In this document: piece after piece, positions 1-8,758 of the stretch
Position numbering within the stretch: the stretch's first letter is position 1
How the letters are laid out: each line of letters begins with the position of its first letter
From: Pantoea agglomerans
GTDB lineage: Bacteria > Pseudomonadota > Gammaproteobacteria > Enterobacterales > Enterobacteriaceae
Length of the DNA stretch: 64,000 bases
Assembly (NCBI RefSeq): GCF_021397715.1
Contig: NZ_CP090208.1
Location: forward strand, 124,001-188,000
Direction: 5' to 3'
Translations under genes and position numbers: made by a program
Notes under the pieces: generated by a model
Seen by the model: only the letters and a program-made list of their open reading frames with translations
Databases searched by the model: none
What the model was told of the DNA's origin: nothing

Positions 1-600
1 CAGATCGATTATAGCGGTTTCATTGTTGCCATCTTACCGATAGCGCTGTCACCGGGAGCCAGTTTTACGCTTGCCATTAACAGTGCGCTGGCCGAAGGCT
101 GGCGCGGCGTCGCGACGATTATTCTGGGTACCGCACTGGGGATCTATTGCCACGCCCTGCTGGTTGGATTAGGCGTTTCGTCAATGCTGATGGCTTTACC
201 CTCTCTGTTTCATATTCTGCAGATTGCCGGCACCCTTTATCTGCTGTGGCTGGGCAGCCAGTTAATCATCAGCGGAGTGCGGGCCCGCCATCAGGCTGAC
301 AGCCCCGACCCGCAGCCGGTTACGCTTTCTCAGGCTTTACTGGCGAACCTGCTCAATCCTAAAGCCATTCTGCTCTACCTGACCGTAGTATCGCGCTTTA
401 CCAGCCAGACCGGCAATGTACGCGATTTTATGCTGCTGGCCTCGGTGCATATTGTGATCATGGCGGGGTGGCTCAGCGGTGCCAGCCAGCTGTTGATGAC
501 CTCAACCCGCGCCATCAGCACCTTTGCCCTGCGTAAATATATCAATACCCTGGGCGGAATCGTGCTGCTGGCTATCGCCCTATCCGGTCTGATCCCCTGA
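1..600 (+). CDS. LysE/RhtB-family amino-acid exporter, 5' end cut by window
   Basis: The frame is open from base 1 to the stop at 598-600 (199 codons visible), so only a few N-terminal residues are missing compared with the usual length of just over 200. The segment SPGASFTLAINSALAEGWR near the start is the typical LysE/RhtB signature after the first membrane helix. Hydrophobic segments follow throughout, including a run around LLNPKAILLYL. Family members are inner-membrane exporters of amino acids or analogues such as homoserine, threonine or lysine; the substrate here cannot be told. It converges on the minus-strand DUF4865 gene and the two 3' ends overlap by about 20 bases. Confidence 0.85.
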   Translation, partial: QIDYSGFIVAILPIALSPGASFTLAINSALAEGWRGVATIILGTALGIYCHALLVGLGVSSMLMALPSLFHILQIAGTLYLLWLGSQLIISGVRARHQADSPDPQPVTLSQALLANLLNPKAILLYLTVVSRFTSQTGNVRDFMLLASVHIVIMAGWLSGASQLLMTSTRAISTFALRKYINTLGGIVLLAIALSGLIP

Positions 601-1116
601 CGCCGCCGCACCGCGTGCCAGATAACCGATACGATAAACGTCCTGTTCACCGGCCGGACGCCCGGCTGACGCCGTGACGGTCACTCCCTGCCAGCGGCTC
701 ACATCCCAGGCGCAAAAGCCGGTTTCATTCGCCAGATCGGCCAGGCAACTGTGCGGAGCGATCGCCCAGCGGCGCAGGGCGATAAAGCGCGCCTGGTCAA
801 GATTGTCCGGCACCCCATCCGCATTCAGCGCCAGCCAGCTCTCTATCACCGGCCAGCCAAAGTCATCCACCAGGCGCTGAAATCCCGCGCTTTGCAGGAA
901 ACGCTGCATGGCTGACGCATCCTGCCAGAAATAGAGCGGCGCATAACGATTTTCTGCCATCGCCAGTTCCTCATCATCCCGCCGGGCATAGAGAAAAGCC
1001 TTGGCGATCAGACCCGGAAACCCGTTCAGCCTCGCGCCGTTCAGCCGGATACGCTGCTCAATCGTCGTCATCGGGTAATCTGCCGGCAGCGTAAAGCGGT
1101 AATGCATCACGATCAT
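580..1116 (-). CDS. DUF4865 family protein
   Basis: A 178-residue soluble protein without signal peptide, recognised as the DUF4865 family by its N-terminal MHYRFTLPADYPM-like segment and the Asn-Arg-Tyr-Ala-Pro-Leu-Tyr-Phe-Trp region near residue 60. No biochemical function is established for the family. It is the last gene of a tight minus-strand operon: its ATG overlaps the stop of the tautomerase gene by 4 bases, and a GGAGG lies about 7 bases upstream of this start, which supports it. The partners (CMD-like protein and tautomerase) suggest a role in a small oxidative or detoxifying pathway; that is inference from context. Confidence 0.85.
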   Translation of the reverse strand: MIVMHYRFTLPADYPMTTIEQRIRLNGARLNGFPGLIAKAFLYARRDDEELAMAENRYAPLYFWQDASAMQRFLQSAGFQRLVDDFGWPVIESWLALNADGVPDNLDQARFIALRRWAIAPHSCLADLANETGFCAWDVSRWQGVTVTASAGRPAGEQDVYRIGYLARGAAASGDQTG

Positions 1117-1502
1117 GACGTCACCTCCGCTAACATTCTGCCGCCGCTGAAGCTCCAGTCTTCACTGCTGTTGAACTGGATGATGACCATCACGTCATCG
1201 GGATCGACTCCCAGCGTGGCCTGCAATGCGGCGCAAAGCTGCTGATAAAAGCGCTGCTTCTGCTGCCGGGTGCGTGGCCGACCGGCGGTAACCCGAAACA
1301 GGATGAAGGCTTCGCTGCGCCCTTTGCTCAGGTAGTGACGATCAAAAATTCGCTGGTGGGCCGGCAGCACCTCAAACAGCTGAAAACAGTCGTCAACCGG
1401 CACCGCAAATTCCGCCACCAGCGTCTGATGCAGCAGCGCGGAGATCTGCTGTAAGCTGGCCTCACTGTAAGCCTGGCCGAGGGTGATACGGGTTAAGGGC
1501 AT
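1113..1502 (-). CDS. Tautomerase-family protein
   Basis: A 129-residue protein starting Met-Pro, so removal of Met would expose the catalytic N-terminal proline used by tautomerase-superfamily enzymes (4-oxalocrotonate tautomerase/MIF fold). The sequence fits two beta-alpha-beta units, as expected for a fused form roughly twice the length of a 4-OT monomer. It sits between the CMD-like gene (TGATG junction, 1-base overlap) and the DUF4865 gene (4-base overlap), so the three are almost surely co-translated. Substrate unknown. Confidence 0.87.
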   Translation of the reverse strand: MPLTRITLGQAYSEASLQQISALLHQTLVAEFAVPVDDCFQLFEVLPAHQRIFDRHYLSKGRSEAFILFRVTAGRPRTRQQKQRFYQQLCAALQATLGVDPDDVMVIIQFNSSEDWSFSGGRMLAEVTS

Positions 1503-1807
1503 CAGTTGTTCTCCTCAAGGTAGCTCAGCGCCGTCACCGCCGCGGGCCAGCCAGCGTAAAACGCCAGATGGGTGAAGCCTTCGATCAGCTCCTCCTGCGT
1601 CAGCCCATTTTTTCGCGCGAAATCAATATGCCAGGGCAACTGCGCGACCCGGCCCAGCGCGGTTAGCGTCGCCAGCGTCAGCAGGCTGCGTTCCCGTGCG
1701 GAGAGCACGCCGCGCTGCCAGATATCATCAAACAGCACCTGCTGCGTCAGTTCAGCCAGTTTCGGGGCCCGACGGGCCAGCGTTTCGCGATCCAGAATCT
1801 CTTTCAT
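1502..1807 (-). CDS. Carboxymuconolactone decarboxylase-like (CMD/AhpD fold) protein
   Basis: A 101-residue protein with the all-helical CMD fold: the segment LSARERSLLTLATLTALGR followed by a short helix and the HIDFARKNGLTQEELIEGFTHLAFYAGWPAA region are characteristic. The AhpD CxxC motif is absent, so an AhpD-like peroxidase role is unlikely. It is the first gene of a three-gene operon with the tautomerase and DUF4865 genes and is transcribed away from the LysR gene across a 91-base gap. CMD proteins next to tautomerases often act on ring-cleavage-type intermediates; the actual substrate is unknown. Confidence 0.87.
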   Translation of the reverse strand: MKEILDRETLARRAPKLAELTQQVLFDDIWQRGVLSARERSLLTLATLTALGRVAQLPWHIDFARKNGLTQEELIEGFTHLAFYAGWPAAVTALSYLEENN

Positions 1808-1898
1808 TTTTTCTCTCCAGTGCAGATGGACAGAGTGTCGCGCAGCGCTATAATCCTGAAAATCAAATTAATCAGCATCAACCATCCACTTATACAGG

Positions 1899-2786
1899 AT
1901 GATTATGAACCGGGTTCCCGAGTCACTGGATATGGACGCGCTGCGTAGCTTTGTTACCGGCATTGAAGCGGGTAGCTTTGCCCTGGCAGCCCGGCATTTA
2001 TGCCGTTCAACCTCAGCGGTCAGTGCGCAGCTCAAAAAGCTGGAGCAGCAATGCGGTACTGCACTGGTCAGAAAGCAAGGTCGGCATCAGCAACTCACCG
2101 ATAGCGGTGAGCTGCTGATGAGTTACGCCAAACGTCTGCTGACGCTGAACGATGAGACGTTGCGCGCAGTCAGAGGTGACGGGCTGAAGGGTGAAATCCG
2201 TATCGGGATGCAGGAAGATTTTGGTGAGTCATTGATGCCTGAGGTACTGGGCGCGTTTAGTCGTCAGCATCCCGGCGTCACCATTACCGCGCAGGTTGAC
2301 AGAAACCAGAGGCTGCTCAGCGCAATGGCCTGTCATCAACTTGATATGGCGCTGGTGTGGCAGGCCGCACCGCACGCCAATAGCAGGCTGATCGGTGACT
2401 GTCCACTAGCCTGGATACATCATGCTGATTTTGATCTGGCCGCGCTGTTACACCGCGGCGATCCGCTGCCGCTGGTCGCCTTTGATGCGCCCTGCCTGAT
2501 GCGATCGCGCGCCACCGCGTCGCTGGATGCTGCGGGAATACCCTGGCGTGTTGTCTTTACCAGTCACAGCCTGAGCGGCATCTGGGCAGCGCTGCAGGCT
2601 GGACTGGGCATCACGCTGCGCACCCGTGCCGGAATGCCGGAGACGCTGGTGACAGCATCACGTCATCTGCCAGCTGCTGGAGAGGTCGGCATTGCGCTGA
2701 TCACCCCGGACGATACAGATGACCCGGCGCACGCCTTGCTGCAACAGTTGATCATTGAGGCCGCCTCTCCTTTTACCCAGAGATAA
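1899..2786 (+). CDS. LysR-family transcriptional regulator
   Basis: 295 residues with the usual LysR layout: an N-terminal winged helix (residues about 10-70, LDMDALRSFVTGIEAGSFALAAR then a Ser-Thr-Ser-Ala-Val-Ser recognition helix) and a C-terminal periplasmic-binding-like effector domain. It diverges from the CMD/tautomerase/DUF4865 operon with a 91-base intergenic region, the standard arrangement for a LysR protein controlling its neighbour. An in-frame ATG two codons downstream could be the real start. Confidence 0.9.
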   Translation: MIMNRVPESLDMDALRSFVTGIEAGSFALAARHLCRSTSAVSAQLKKLEQQCGTALVRKQGRHQQLTDSGELLMSYAKRLLTLNDETLRAVRGDGLKGEIRIGMQEDFGESLMPEVLGAFSRQHPGVTITAQVDRNQRLLSAMACHQLDMALVWQAAPHANSRLIGDCPLAWIHHADFDLAALLHRGDPLPLVAFDAPCLMRSRATASLDAAGIPWRVVFTSHSLSGIWAALQAGLGITLRTRAGMPETLVTASRHLPAAGEVGIALITPDDTDDPAHALLQQLIIEAASPFTQR

Positions 2787-2795
2787 GCGGCCGGG

Positions 2796-3344
2796 TCAGG
2801 CAAACAGCCGCTGGATCAGTGACTGACAGTAGGCGGCGGTGATCTCCCGATCGTTAAACAGGATGTGATACATCACCGGTGCTACCACGCCATCAATCAC
2901 CTGCGCGACGTCAAAGCCCGGCTCACCGCGCGCCAGCGCCCGGCTGTTCAGCGTCTCAAGATGCTGCACGGTATAGCCACAGCATTTCTGGCTGGCGTCG
3001 TCGCTGTAGCTGCCGATCACGTCGGCCAGCATCTGACGCCCTACTTTCGATGACATCTCCTCGACATACTGCAGTATGAAAGCCGTCAAATCGCTGACCA
3101 TCTCACCGGTATCTTCCGGTTCAGCAATCGGCCGCATCCGGTCAACCGCAACGTCTGCCAGTAGCTGCGACAGGTCACCCCAGCGGCGATAAATTGTAGA
3201 AGGGGTAACCCCAGCCTGCTCAGCAATCATCGGCACGGTGATCACCGCGCGATCGGTGGTTTTAAGTAGCTGATTGACCGTTTTATGGACTTCAGCCTGG
3301 ATTCGGGCGCTGCGGCCCCCCTGACGGATCATCTCCTTTGCCAT
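2796..3344 (-). CDS. TetR/AcrR-family repressor
   Basis: 182 residues with an N-terminal TetR helix-turn-helix (residues about 15-60; IAEQAGVTPSTIYRRWGDLSQL is the recognition region) and a helical ligand-binding C-terminus. The 3' end nearly abuts the convergent LysR gene. A perfect palindrome lies 25 bases upstream of its start, suggesting autorepression. It follows the beta-lactamase-like gene on the same strand, but the palindrome between them suggests its own promoter. Confidence 0.9.
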   Translation of the reverse strand: MAKEMIRQGGRSARIQAEVHKTVNQLLKTTDRAVITVPMIAEQAGVTPSTIYRRWGDLSQLLADVAVDRMRPIAEPEDTGEMVSDLTAFILQYVEEMSSKVGRQMLADVIGSYSDDASQKCCGYTVQHLETLNSRALARGEPGFDVAQVIDGVVAPVMYHILFNDREITAAYCQSLIQRLFA

Positions 3345-3368
3345 CGGCTCCTCCTGGGATCGGATAGA

Positions 3369-3391
3369 TTAATGCAAATATATTGCATTAA
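3369..3391. promoter_or_regulatory. Palindromic operator upstream of TetR gene
   Basis: Perfect 9-base inverted repeat, TTAATGCAA and TTGCATTAA separated by ATATA. Position (just upstream of the TetR start), symmetry and AT-rich core fit a TetR-dimer operator for autorepression. Assignment to this repressor is inference. Confidence 0.65.
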
Positions 3392-3444
3392 CTGGTTGCC
3401 GGCAGTTTACCTTATCAGGCTACGGCTGTGCAGCAGGCAGCGGC

Positions 3445-4563
3445 TTAGCGGCCTGAAATGGCATGCGCCAGCTTCACAATGTCAGAATCTCTGAATAACC
3501 GACTGGCGCAGTGAGCGTCTGCACCGGCGTGCATGGAACCCACATTCGTCACTATCGCCACCGCACAGTCGGTTTGCTCAAACCACCAGGCGCAGGCGCT
3601 GTAGCCCAGCACATTGCCACCGTGACCGATAGCGGGCCCGTAAGCGGAGTCGGTTCTGAACAGGCTTAATCCCATCTGCGCTTCACCGGCGGCGCGCCAG
3701 CGTTGCATGTCGCGCAGACTTTGCCGATTGAGTAACGCGCCATTTTTCAGCGCCAGGATAAACGCCATCAACTCCCCGGCAGTAGAGACTATCCCGCCGG
3801 CTGCCCATTCAACCGAGAGACTGGCTGAAGAAACGTTGAGGATAGCGTTGTGCTCTGGTTGAAAACTCGCGGCGATGCCAGCGTTGCGGATGAAATCTGC
3901 GTTGCATCGGTGGTAGCGCGCGGCCATCTTCTGCGGTTGAGTGGGCGAAAAGCCGTCGAGCCGGGTTGCATTAAGCGCCAGCGGCCGGAAGATCCGCTGA
4001 TCCAGTTCATCCTGCAACCTGTGGCCGGTCACGCGTTCGATCAACAACCCCAACAGGGTGAAATGGCTGTTTGAGTAATGAAAGTTTTCATCGGGCAGAG
4101 ATAACGGCGGCTGGTCGCGAATATAGTCCAGTGACGCCTCAGGCTGCCAGAAGCGGTTCGCAATGAGATGCTTACCACGCGCAGCCTGAATCCACGCGGG
4201 CTGATCTTCCCAGCTCGCTATTCCGGCATAATGCGACAACAGTTGTCTGATCGTCGCGGCCTTTGCATTGGCGATACCCGACAGCGACGTCTCTTCCAGC
4301 CAGTCAGAAAGTCGATCGTCGAGCTGAATCTGTCGCTGTTCGGTGAGCTGAAGGATGATCACCGCAATAAACACTTTGGTAATGCTGCCAATGCCAAAGG
4401 CGGTATCGGGTGAATTTTCTACCCGGTTTCTGATGTCTGCATAGCCTGCGGCGTATTGCCAGATCAGGCGGTCTCCTTTTCCTATGGCGATTGAGATCGC
4501 CGGGAACGCCTCACGGGTCAGGTCGTCGAGTAAACGGCTGAGTTGATCGGTAAATGCTGTCAT
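3445..4563 (-). CDS. Beta-lactamase-related serine hydrolase (class C / esterase-like)
   Basis: 372 residues with the three serine penicillin-recognising motifs: S60-I-T-K63 (nucleophile and general base), Y163-S-N165, and H314-G-G316 in place of the K-S/T-G triad. The HGG variant is typical of class-C-like esterases and D-aminopeptidase relatives rather than true AmpC. No clear signal peptide is visible, so it may be cytoplasmic. AAGG lies 7 bases before the ATG. It is upstream of the TetR gene on the same strand. Substrate unknown; resistance activity is not implied. Confidence 0.85.
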   Translation of the reverse strand: MTAFTDQLSRLLDDLTREAFPAISIAIGKGDRLIWQYAAGYADIRNRVENSPDTAFGIGSITKVFIAVIILQLTEQRQIQLDDRLSDWLEETSLSGIANAKAATIRQLLSHYAGIASWEDQPAWIQAARGKHLIANRFWQPEASLDYIRDQPPLSLPDENFHYSNSHFTLLGLLIERVTGHRLQDELDQRIFRPLALNATRLDGFSPTQPQKMAARYHRCNADFIRNAGIAASFQPEHNAILNVSSASLSVEWAAGGIVSTAGELMAFILALKNGALLNRQSLRDMQRWRAAGEAQMGLSLFRTDSAYGPAIGHGGNVLGYSACAWWFEQTDCAVAIVTNVGSMHAGADAHCASRLFRDSDIVKLAHAISGR

Positions 4564-4939
4564 CGCTACGCCTTTTAATTTATTGAACAGATCCTCACAG
4601 AGCCGGTCTGGCGGCTTACAGGCAAACTGCCTTTCTGCGCGCGGCGCGCCACAGCAAACCAGCCGCTGAAAAGCGAGATCTTTTCCCGCCCGGACAATGC
4701 CCTCCGGTTTGACCCCGATCAGGTCACGACGCCCTCTTCAGGGGTAAATTCCGCGCGATTGTCCCGGATTAGCCCGGCGGAGAGGTGACCCGATTTCCTC
4801 TGCCGCTCAGGCTTCCGGAAACCACCGTTCGGTGCTTATGCTTTTCGCCCGGCGCGCTGATCGCCACTATGATTAACAGCGTGAGCGGTAAACAGACTCT
4901 TTTCAGCTGGCCAGACGGGCCATACTTCAAGGAAAACCC
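4564..4939. other. Intergenic region without recognisable gene
   Basis: About 375 bases between the divergent hydrolase and small secreted-protein genes. It should hold both promoters, but I see no clear sigma-70 pair, operator or RNA gene. Long frames crossing it are antisense readings of the secreted-protein gene. Confidence 0.5.
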
Positions 4940-5368
4940 ATGCGTATCAACGATTCTGCTCCTTCCACTGCGCGTTTTCATCTGCTGGCGTGGATGATGG
5001 TGATCAGCGCGCTGACCTGTAGCGTAACGCCTGCTCACGCCATCAGCCGCGCTTATCGCGCTCAGCTGGAGCGTAGCGGATGTACCCAGATGAGCGACGC
5101 CGCCGGTACCTGCGACATCAAAAAAACCAAAGCGCAGAATCAGGCAAACAGCGTCAATGCTCCTGCCTCCCGCCTGAAGATAGAGCAGCTGATCGGCAAA
5201 TCGATTGATGTCGCCTCCGGTCAGCTGATTGCTGACGGCTGGAAAGCGAATGGAGGACGCTGGTATCACGATAATCGTGTTCTGACGCTGACCGTCGCCG
5301 ATAACCTTATCACCGCGGTATCCCTGAAGAATGTCGGTCACGCCTCACTCACCCTGAGCAAAGAGTAA
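4940..5368 (+). CDS. Small secreted protein of unknown function
   Basis: 142 residues with a Sec signal peptide (hydrophobic core LLAWMMVISALTCSV, likely cleavage after Ala-His-Ala near residue 34). The mature part contains two Cys residues about a dozen residues apart (ERSGCTQMSDAAGTCDIKK), which could form a disulfide, and a C-terminal half predicted to be beta-rich (GRWYHDNRVLTLTVADNLITAVSLKN). AGGAAAACCC precedes the ATG. I do not recognise the family. It converges on the AraC gene with a 14-base gap. Confidence 0.7.
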   Translation: MRINDSAPSTARFHLLAWMMVISALTCSVTPAHAISRAYRAQLERSGCTQMSDAAGTCDIKKTKAQNQANSVNAPASRLKIEQLIGKSIDVASGQLIADGWKANGGRWYHDNRVLTLTVADNLITAVSLKNVGHASLTLSKE

Positions 5369-5382
5369 AGCAGAGAAGCGGA

Positions 5383-6309
5383 TTACCCTGCCTGCACCCG
5401 ATGGCTGGCGATATCCCGTCTGGGCGGATTGCCAAACAAGCGACTGTATTCGCGACTGAACTGAGAAGGACTCTCATAGCCGACGCGAAATGCAGCGCTG
5501 GCGACATCCAGATACTCATTTAACATCAGTCGCCTGGCTTCATTTAAGCGAAGCCATTTCTGATATTGCAGCGGGCTCATGCCGGAGAGCTGACGAAAAT
5601 GCTGATGAAAGGTCGGTACGCTCATCTGCACCCGGCTTGCCAGCTCTTCAACGCGCAACGGTGATGGATAGTTCTGTTTCAGCCAGTCGATAGCTTTTGA
5701 AATCCGATATCCATGCCCATCCACCGCGGCAATCTGCCGCAAAATTGCGGCCTGATCGCTGAGCAACAAACGATAATGGATCTCACGCTGAATCAGCGGT
5801 GCCAGCACCGGAATGGCCTCTGGCTCGGTCAGTAACTCTGCCAGCCGACAAAATGGGGCCAGAATGGCCGCCGTCGCGCTGCCCAGCCCAACGCCCGTTC
5901 TGGCCCGCTGTACCGGTGGCGGCGGTAAATTCCCCTGGGATATCAGTTCCGCTAACAGCCGCTGGTCGAGACGGAGCGTCATGCCGAGGCAGGGCTGGCT
6001 GCGGCTGGCCTCAGTCACTTCAGAATTAGCCGGGATATTCAGCGAGGTCACCAGAAAGGAAGCGGTGTCATAGGGATACGCACTCCCGCCGACCCACATC
6101 CTTTTCGCGCCGCTGGCAACCAGCACCAGGCTGGGCGGGACCATACAGATCACCGGCGGTGCCGGCTCATCACGACGAAAAAGGCCGACGCCTTCAATCG
6201 CGGTCGGGTAATCCCCGGTACAGGCGGTTGATGCACCAATGATATGCCGTAATCGGGCCAGATAATCCTGCCTGCGTGCCTGCGGATCGGTGAGCGAGGT
6301 GATTGACAT
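5383..6309 (-). CDS. AraC-family transcriptional regulator with AraC-N type cupin domain
   Basis: About 308 residues: an N-terminal domain of the PF06719 type (AraC_N; VPPSLVLVASGAKRMWVGG and the Asp-Thr-Ala-Ser-Phe-Leu-Val region) and a C-terminal double helix-turn-helix ending in YESPSQFSREYSRLFGNPPRRD. The start at 6309 has GGAG 7 bases upstream; an ATG six codons earlier (6327) has a poorer spacing. Relatives often activate a neighbouring oxidoreductase or hydrolase. It diverges from the secreted alpha/beta hydrolase at 6679, which is the likely target. Confidence 0.88.
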   Translation of the reverse strand: MSITSLTDPQARRQDYLARLRHIIGASTACTGDYPTAIEGVGLFRRDEPAPPVICMVPPSLVLVASGAKRMWVGGSAYPYDTASFLVTSLNIPANSEVTEASRSQPCLGMTLRLDQRLLAELISQGNLPPPPVQRARTGVGLGSATAAILAPFCRLAELLTEPEAIPVLAPLIQREIHYRLLLSDQAAILRQIAAVDGHGYRISKAIDWLKQNYPSPLRVEELASRVQMSVPTFHQHFRQLSGMSPLQYQKWLRLNEARRLMLNEYLDVASAAFRVGYESPSQFSREYSRLFGNPPRRDIASHRVQAG

Positions 6310-6678
6310 TATGATGCTCCACTGCATTTTTCTTCCGCGTTATAAGACACCATCCTTGCCGCAAAAGTAAACATGCTTCATAGGATCAGGCAAAAAATAG
6401 AGACAAATGGGTTACCCCTTCACGCCACACCCGCCGCATACTGATTGCACAGAATAAAGGGCGATCGGCGTTGCCTGTGTCAGGTTAACAGGCAACGGAT
6501 GCGTTACCCGGTGTGAGGTGATTTCTGCACTGCACATCACCCCTATTTATTTTAATGGCAAGCAACAGGCAATTTTGTCTGCGCATCCGTTCCGGCGTCA
6601 TTTTTTAATGCTGGCGCGTCACGTTATTTAACTTTGCGATCAACCTGAGTTCCGGGTTGGCCCGATCAGGATTACACC
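6310..6678. other. Divergent intergenic region, AraC regulator / secreted hydrolase
   Basis: About 370 bases, AT-rich toward the hydrolase side. It presumably holds both promoters and AraC binding half-sites. No gene or clear symmetric site was identified. Confidence 0.45.
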
Positions 6679-7713
6679 ATGAAAAAAATCAGTTTAGCTT
6701 TAGCGCTCGCCATCAGTACAGTTTCATTTTCATCGCTCGCCCAGGATATGTCGCACGGCGCGGATAACTTTTATAAAAGCCGTGACGTCGCTCAGCAAAA
6801 AGTTTCATTCAATAATCAGTATCGAATGAAAATTGTCGGCAACCTGTTTACCCCGAAAAACTTTGACCCGAAGCGTCACTATGCCGCGATCGTGGTTGGT
6901 CATCCGATGGGGGCGGTGAAAGAACAAAGCTCCAGCCTCTATGCACAGAAACTGGCTGAACAGGGTTTTGTCACGCTGGCTATCGATCAGTCATTCTGGG
7001 GCGAGAGTGAAGGTGAACCGCGTAATGCGGTCGCGCCGGATATTTATGCCGAAGCATTCAGCGCAGCCGTCGACTTCCTCGGTACCCGACCCTTTGTCGA
7101 TCGTGAACGCATCGGTGCGTTAGGTATCTGTGGCAGCGGCAGCTTCGTTATCAGCGCAGCGAAAATCGATCCGCGCATGAAAGCGATCGCCACGGTCAGC
7201 ATGTATGACATGGGTGCCGCCAACCGCGACGCGCTGAATCATTCGCTTTCCGTCGCTCAGCGTAAACAGATAATTGCCCAGGCGGCACAGCAGCGCTACG
7301 CCGAGTTCAACGGCGCCGAGCCCGCCGTGGCAGGCGGCACCGATCTGAAACTGACCGCCGATACGCATCCGATTCAGCGTGAATTTTATGATTTTTATCG
7401 CACACCACGCGGTGAGTTTACGCCGGCAGGCGCCTCCGACCAGCGCACCACTAAGCCAACCATTACCAGCAACGTGAAATTCATGAACTTCTATCCGTTC
7501 AACGATATAGAAACCATCTCTCCGCGTCCGATGCTGTTTATCTCCGGCGATCAGGCGCATTCAAAAGAGTTTAGCGAGGCGGCGTATAAACGAGCGGGTC
7601 AGCCGAAAGAGCTTTACTGGGTTAAAAATGCCGGACATGTCGACCTCTACGACCGCACCGATCTGATTCCTTTTACCAAACTGGGCAGTTTCTTCCAGTC
7701 CAGCCTGAAATAA
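6679..7713 (+). CDS. Secreted alpha/beta hydrolase with Cys nucleophile elbow
   Basis: 344 residues. Signal peptide MKKISLALALAISTVSFSSLAQ, likely cleaved after Leu-Ala at residues 20-21. The fold is of the dienelactone-hydrolase/YcjY type: an oxyanion region VVGHPMG near residue 75, the strand LAIDQSFWGES, and the nucleophile elbow G149-I-C151-G-S153, which fits Sm-x-Nu-x-Sm with Cys as the nucleophile. The acid is probably in SGDQAHS and the His is H320 in NAGHVDLYD. A 10-bp stem terminator follows. Located divergently from an AraC regulator. Substrate unknown. Confidence 0.88.
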   Translation: MKKISLALALAISTVSFSSLAQDMSHGADNFYKSRDVAQQKVSFNNQYRMKIVGNLFTPKNFDPKRHYAAIVVGHPMGAVKEQSSSLYAQKLAEQGFVTLAIDQSFWGESEGEPRNAVAPDIYAEAFSAAVDFLGTRPFVDRERIGALGICGSGSFVISAAKIDPRMKAIATVSMYDMGAANRDALNHSLSVAQRKQIIAQAAQQRYAEFNGAEPAVAGGTDLKLTADTHPIQREFYDFYRTPRGEFTPAGASDQRTTKPTITSNVKFMNFYPFNDIETISPRPMLFISGDQAHSKEFSEAAYKRAGQPKELYWVKNAGHVDLYDRTDLIPFTKLGSFFQSSLK

Positions 7714-7723
7714 AGATGGCGAT

Positions 7724-7753
7724 ACGCCGCAGCGATAATGGCTGCGGCGTTTC
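7724..7753 (+). terminator. Hairpin terminator after alpha/beta hydrolase
   Basis: Perfect 10-bp stem ACGCCGCAGC / GCTGCGGCGT with a 7-base loop followed by TTT. It lies 10 bases after the hydrolase stop. The short T run makes it a moderate intrinsic terminator. Confidence 0.7.
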
Positions 7754-7906
7754 ACTCTGATGCATTTTACTGATCCCGGAATTATTCGGCTTTTTATTTC
7801 GAAGAAACCACGCATCAAAGGCGCTCATTCAAAGGTGAACGCTTTTTATTAATAAGCGATGGCAGTCACGCTTACATTCAGAATAAGGTCAACAAGGAGA
7901 AGGCTA

Positions 7907-8650
7907 ATGATTAAAGAGAAAGTGATTATTATTACCGGTGCGTCATCCGGTATTGGTGAGGCGACAGCGAAATTGCTTGCCCGCCAAGGCGCCAGAGTGG
8001 TGCTGGGCGCCCGCCGTGAAGAGAATCTGAAGCGTATTACTGACGAAATCGTTGAGCAAGGTGGACAGGCCGTTTATCAGGTGCTGGACGTCACTCGCCA
8101 GGAAGAAAACGATCGCATCGTTAAACTGGCGCTGGAGACCTTTGGGCAAGTCGACGTGATCTTCCTTAACGCCGGGTTGATGCCCCTCTCTCCGCTCTCG
8201 GCGATGAAAACTGACGACTGGCATCAGATGATCGATGTGAATGTTAAAGGGGTGCTGAACGGCGTGGCGGCGGTGCTGCCACACTTTACGGCGCAGAAAT
8301 CGGGACAGGTCATCGCGACCTCTTCCGTGGCCGGCCTGAAAGCCTATCCCGGCGGGGCGGTCTATGGTGGCACCAAATGGTTCGTGCGCGATTTTATGGA
8401 AGTGCTTAGGATGGAATCTGCGCTGGAAAAAACCCACATCCGCACCACGACGCTCTATCCTGCTGCGATCAACACTGAGTTGCTGTCGACCATCAGTGAA
8501 AAAGAGACGCGCGATCAGATGCAGGGACTGTATGACACCTATGGCATCCCACCGGAAAGAATTGCCAGCGTGGTCGCGTTTGCCATCGATCAGCCGGAAG
8601 ACACCACCGTTAACGAGTTCACCATTGGCCCGGCAAACCAGCCCTGGTAA
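7907..8650 (+). CDS. SDR-family NAD(P)-dependent oxidoreductase
   Basis: 247 residues of classical short-chain dehydrogenase: TGASSGIG glycine motif at residues 10-17, NAG motif, Ser in ATSSVAG and the Tyr-Gly-Gly-Thr-Lys active-site YxxxK. The start at 7907 follows AAGGAGAAGGCTA, whereas the longer frame from 7859 has no ribosome site. It resembles the YdfG-like broad-specificity SDRs that act on beta-hydroxy acids or ketones. It lies between the hydrolase and a cyclophilin-like gene on the same strand. Confidence 0.9.
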   Translation: MIKEKVIIITGASSGIGEATAKLLARQGARVVLGARREENLKRITDEIVEQGGQAVYQVLDVTRQEENDRIVKLALETFGQVDVIFLNAGLMPLSPLSAMKTDDWHQMIDVNVKGVLNGVAAVLPHFTAQKSGQVIATSSVAGLKAYPGGAVYGGTKWFVRDFMEVLRMESALEKTHIRTTTLYPAAINTELLSTISEKETRDQMQGLYDTYGIPPERIASVVAFAIDQPEDTTVNEFTIGPANQPW

Positions 8651-8758
8651 CCGGCTCATGCGTAGCGTCACCTGCCGTCTCGCGGCAGCGGCCTCTGTCG
8701 CTGAACAGCGGTTAAGCCAGGTTCAGCGGCGGATTTCGGTTCCTAAAGGGAGTCAGAG

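Noticed and set aside
3445..4563. Serine hydrolase as a beta-lactamase resistance gene
   Set aside because: The third motif is HGG rather than KTG and no clear signal peptide is seen, so an esterase-like role is more likely.
7943..8671. Long minus-strand frame over the SDR gene
   Set aside because: Antisense shadow of a clear SDR; composition is His/Arg-rich with no family pattern.
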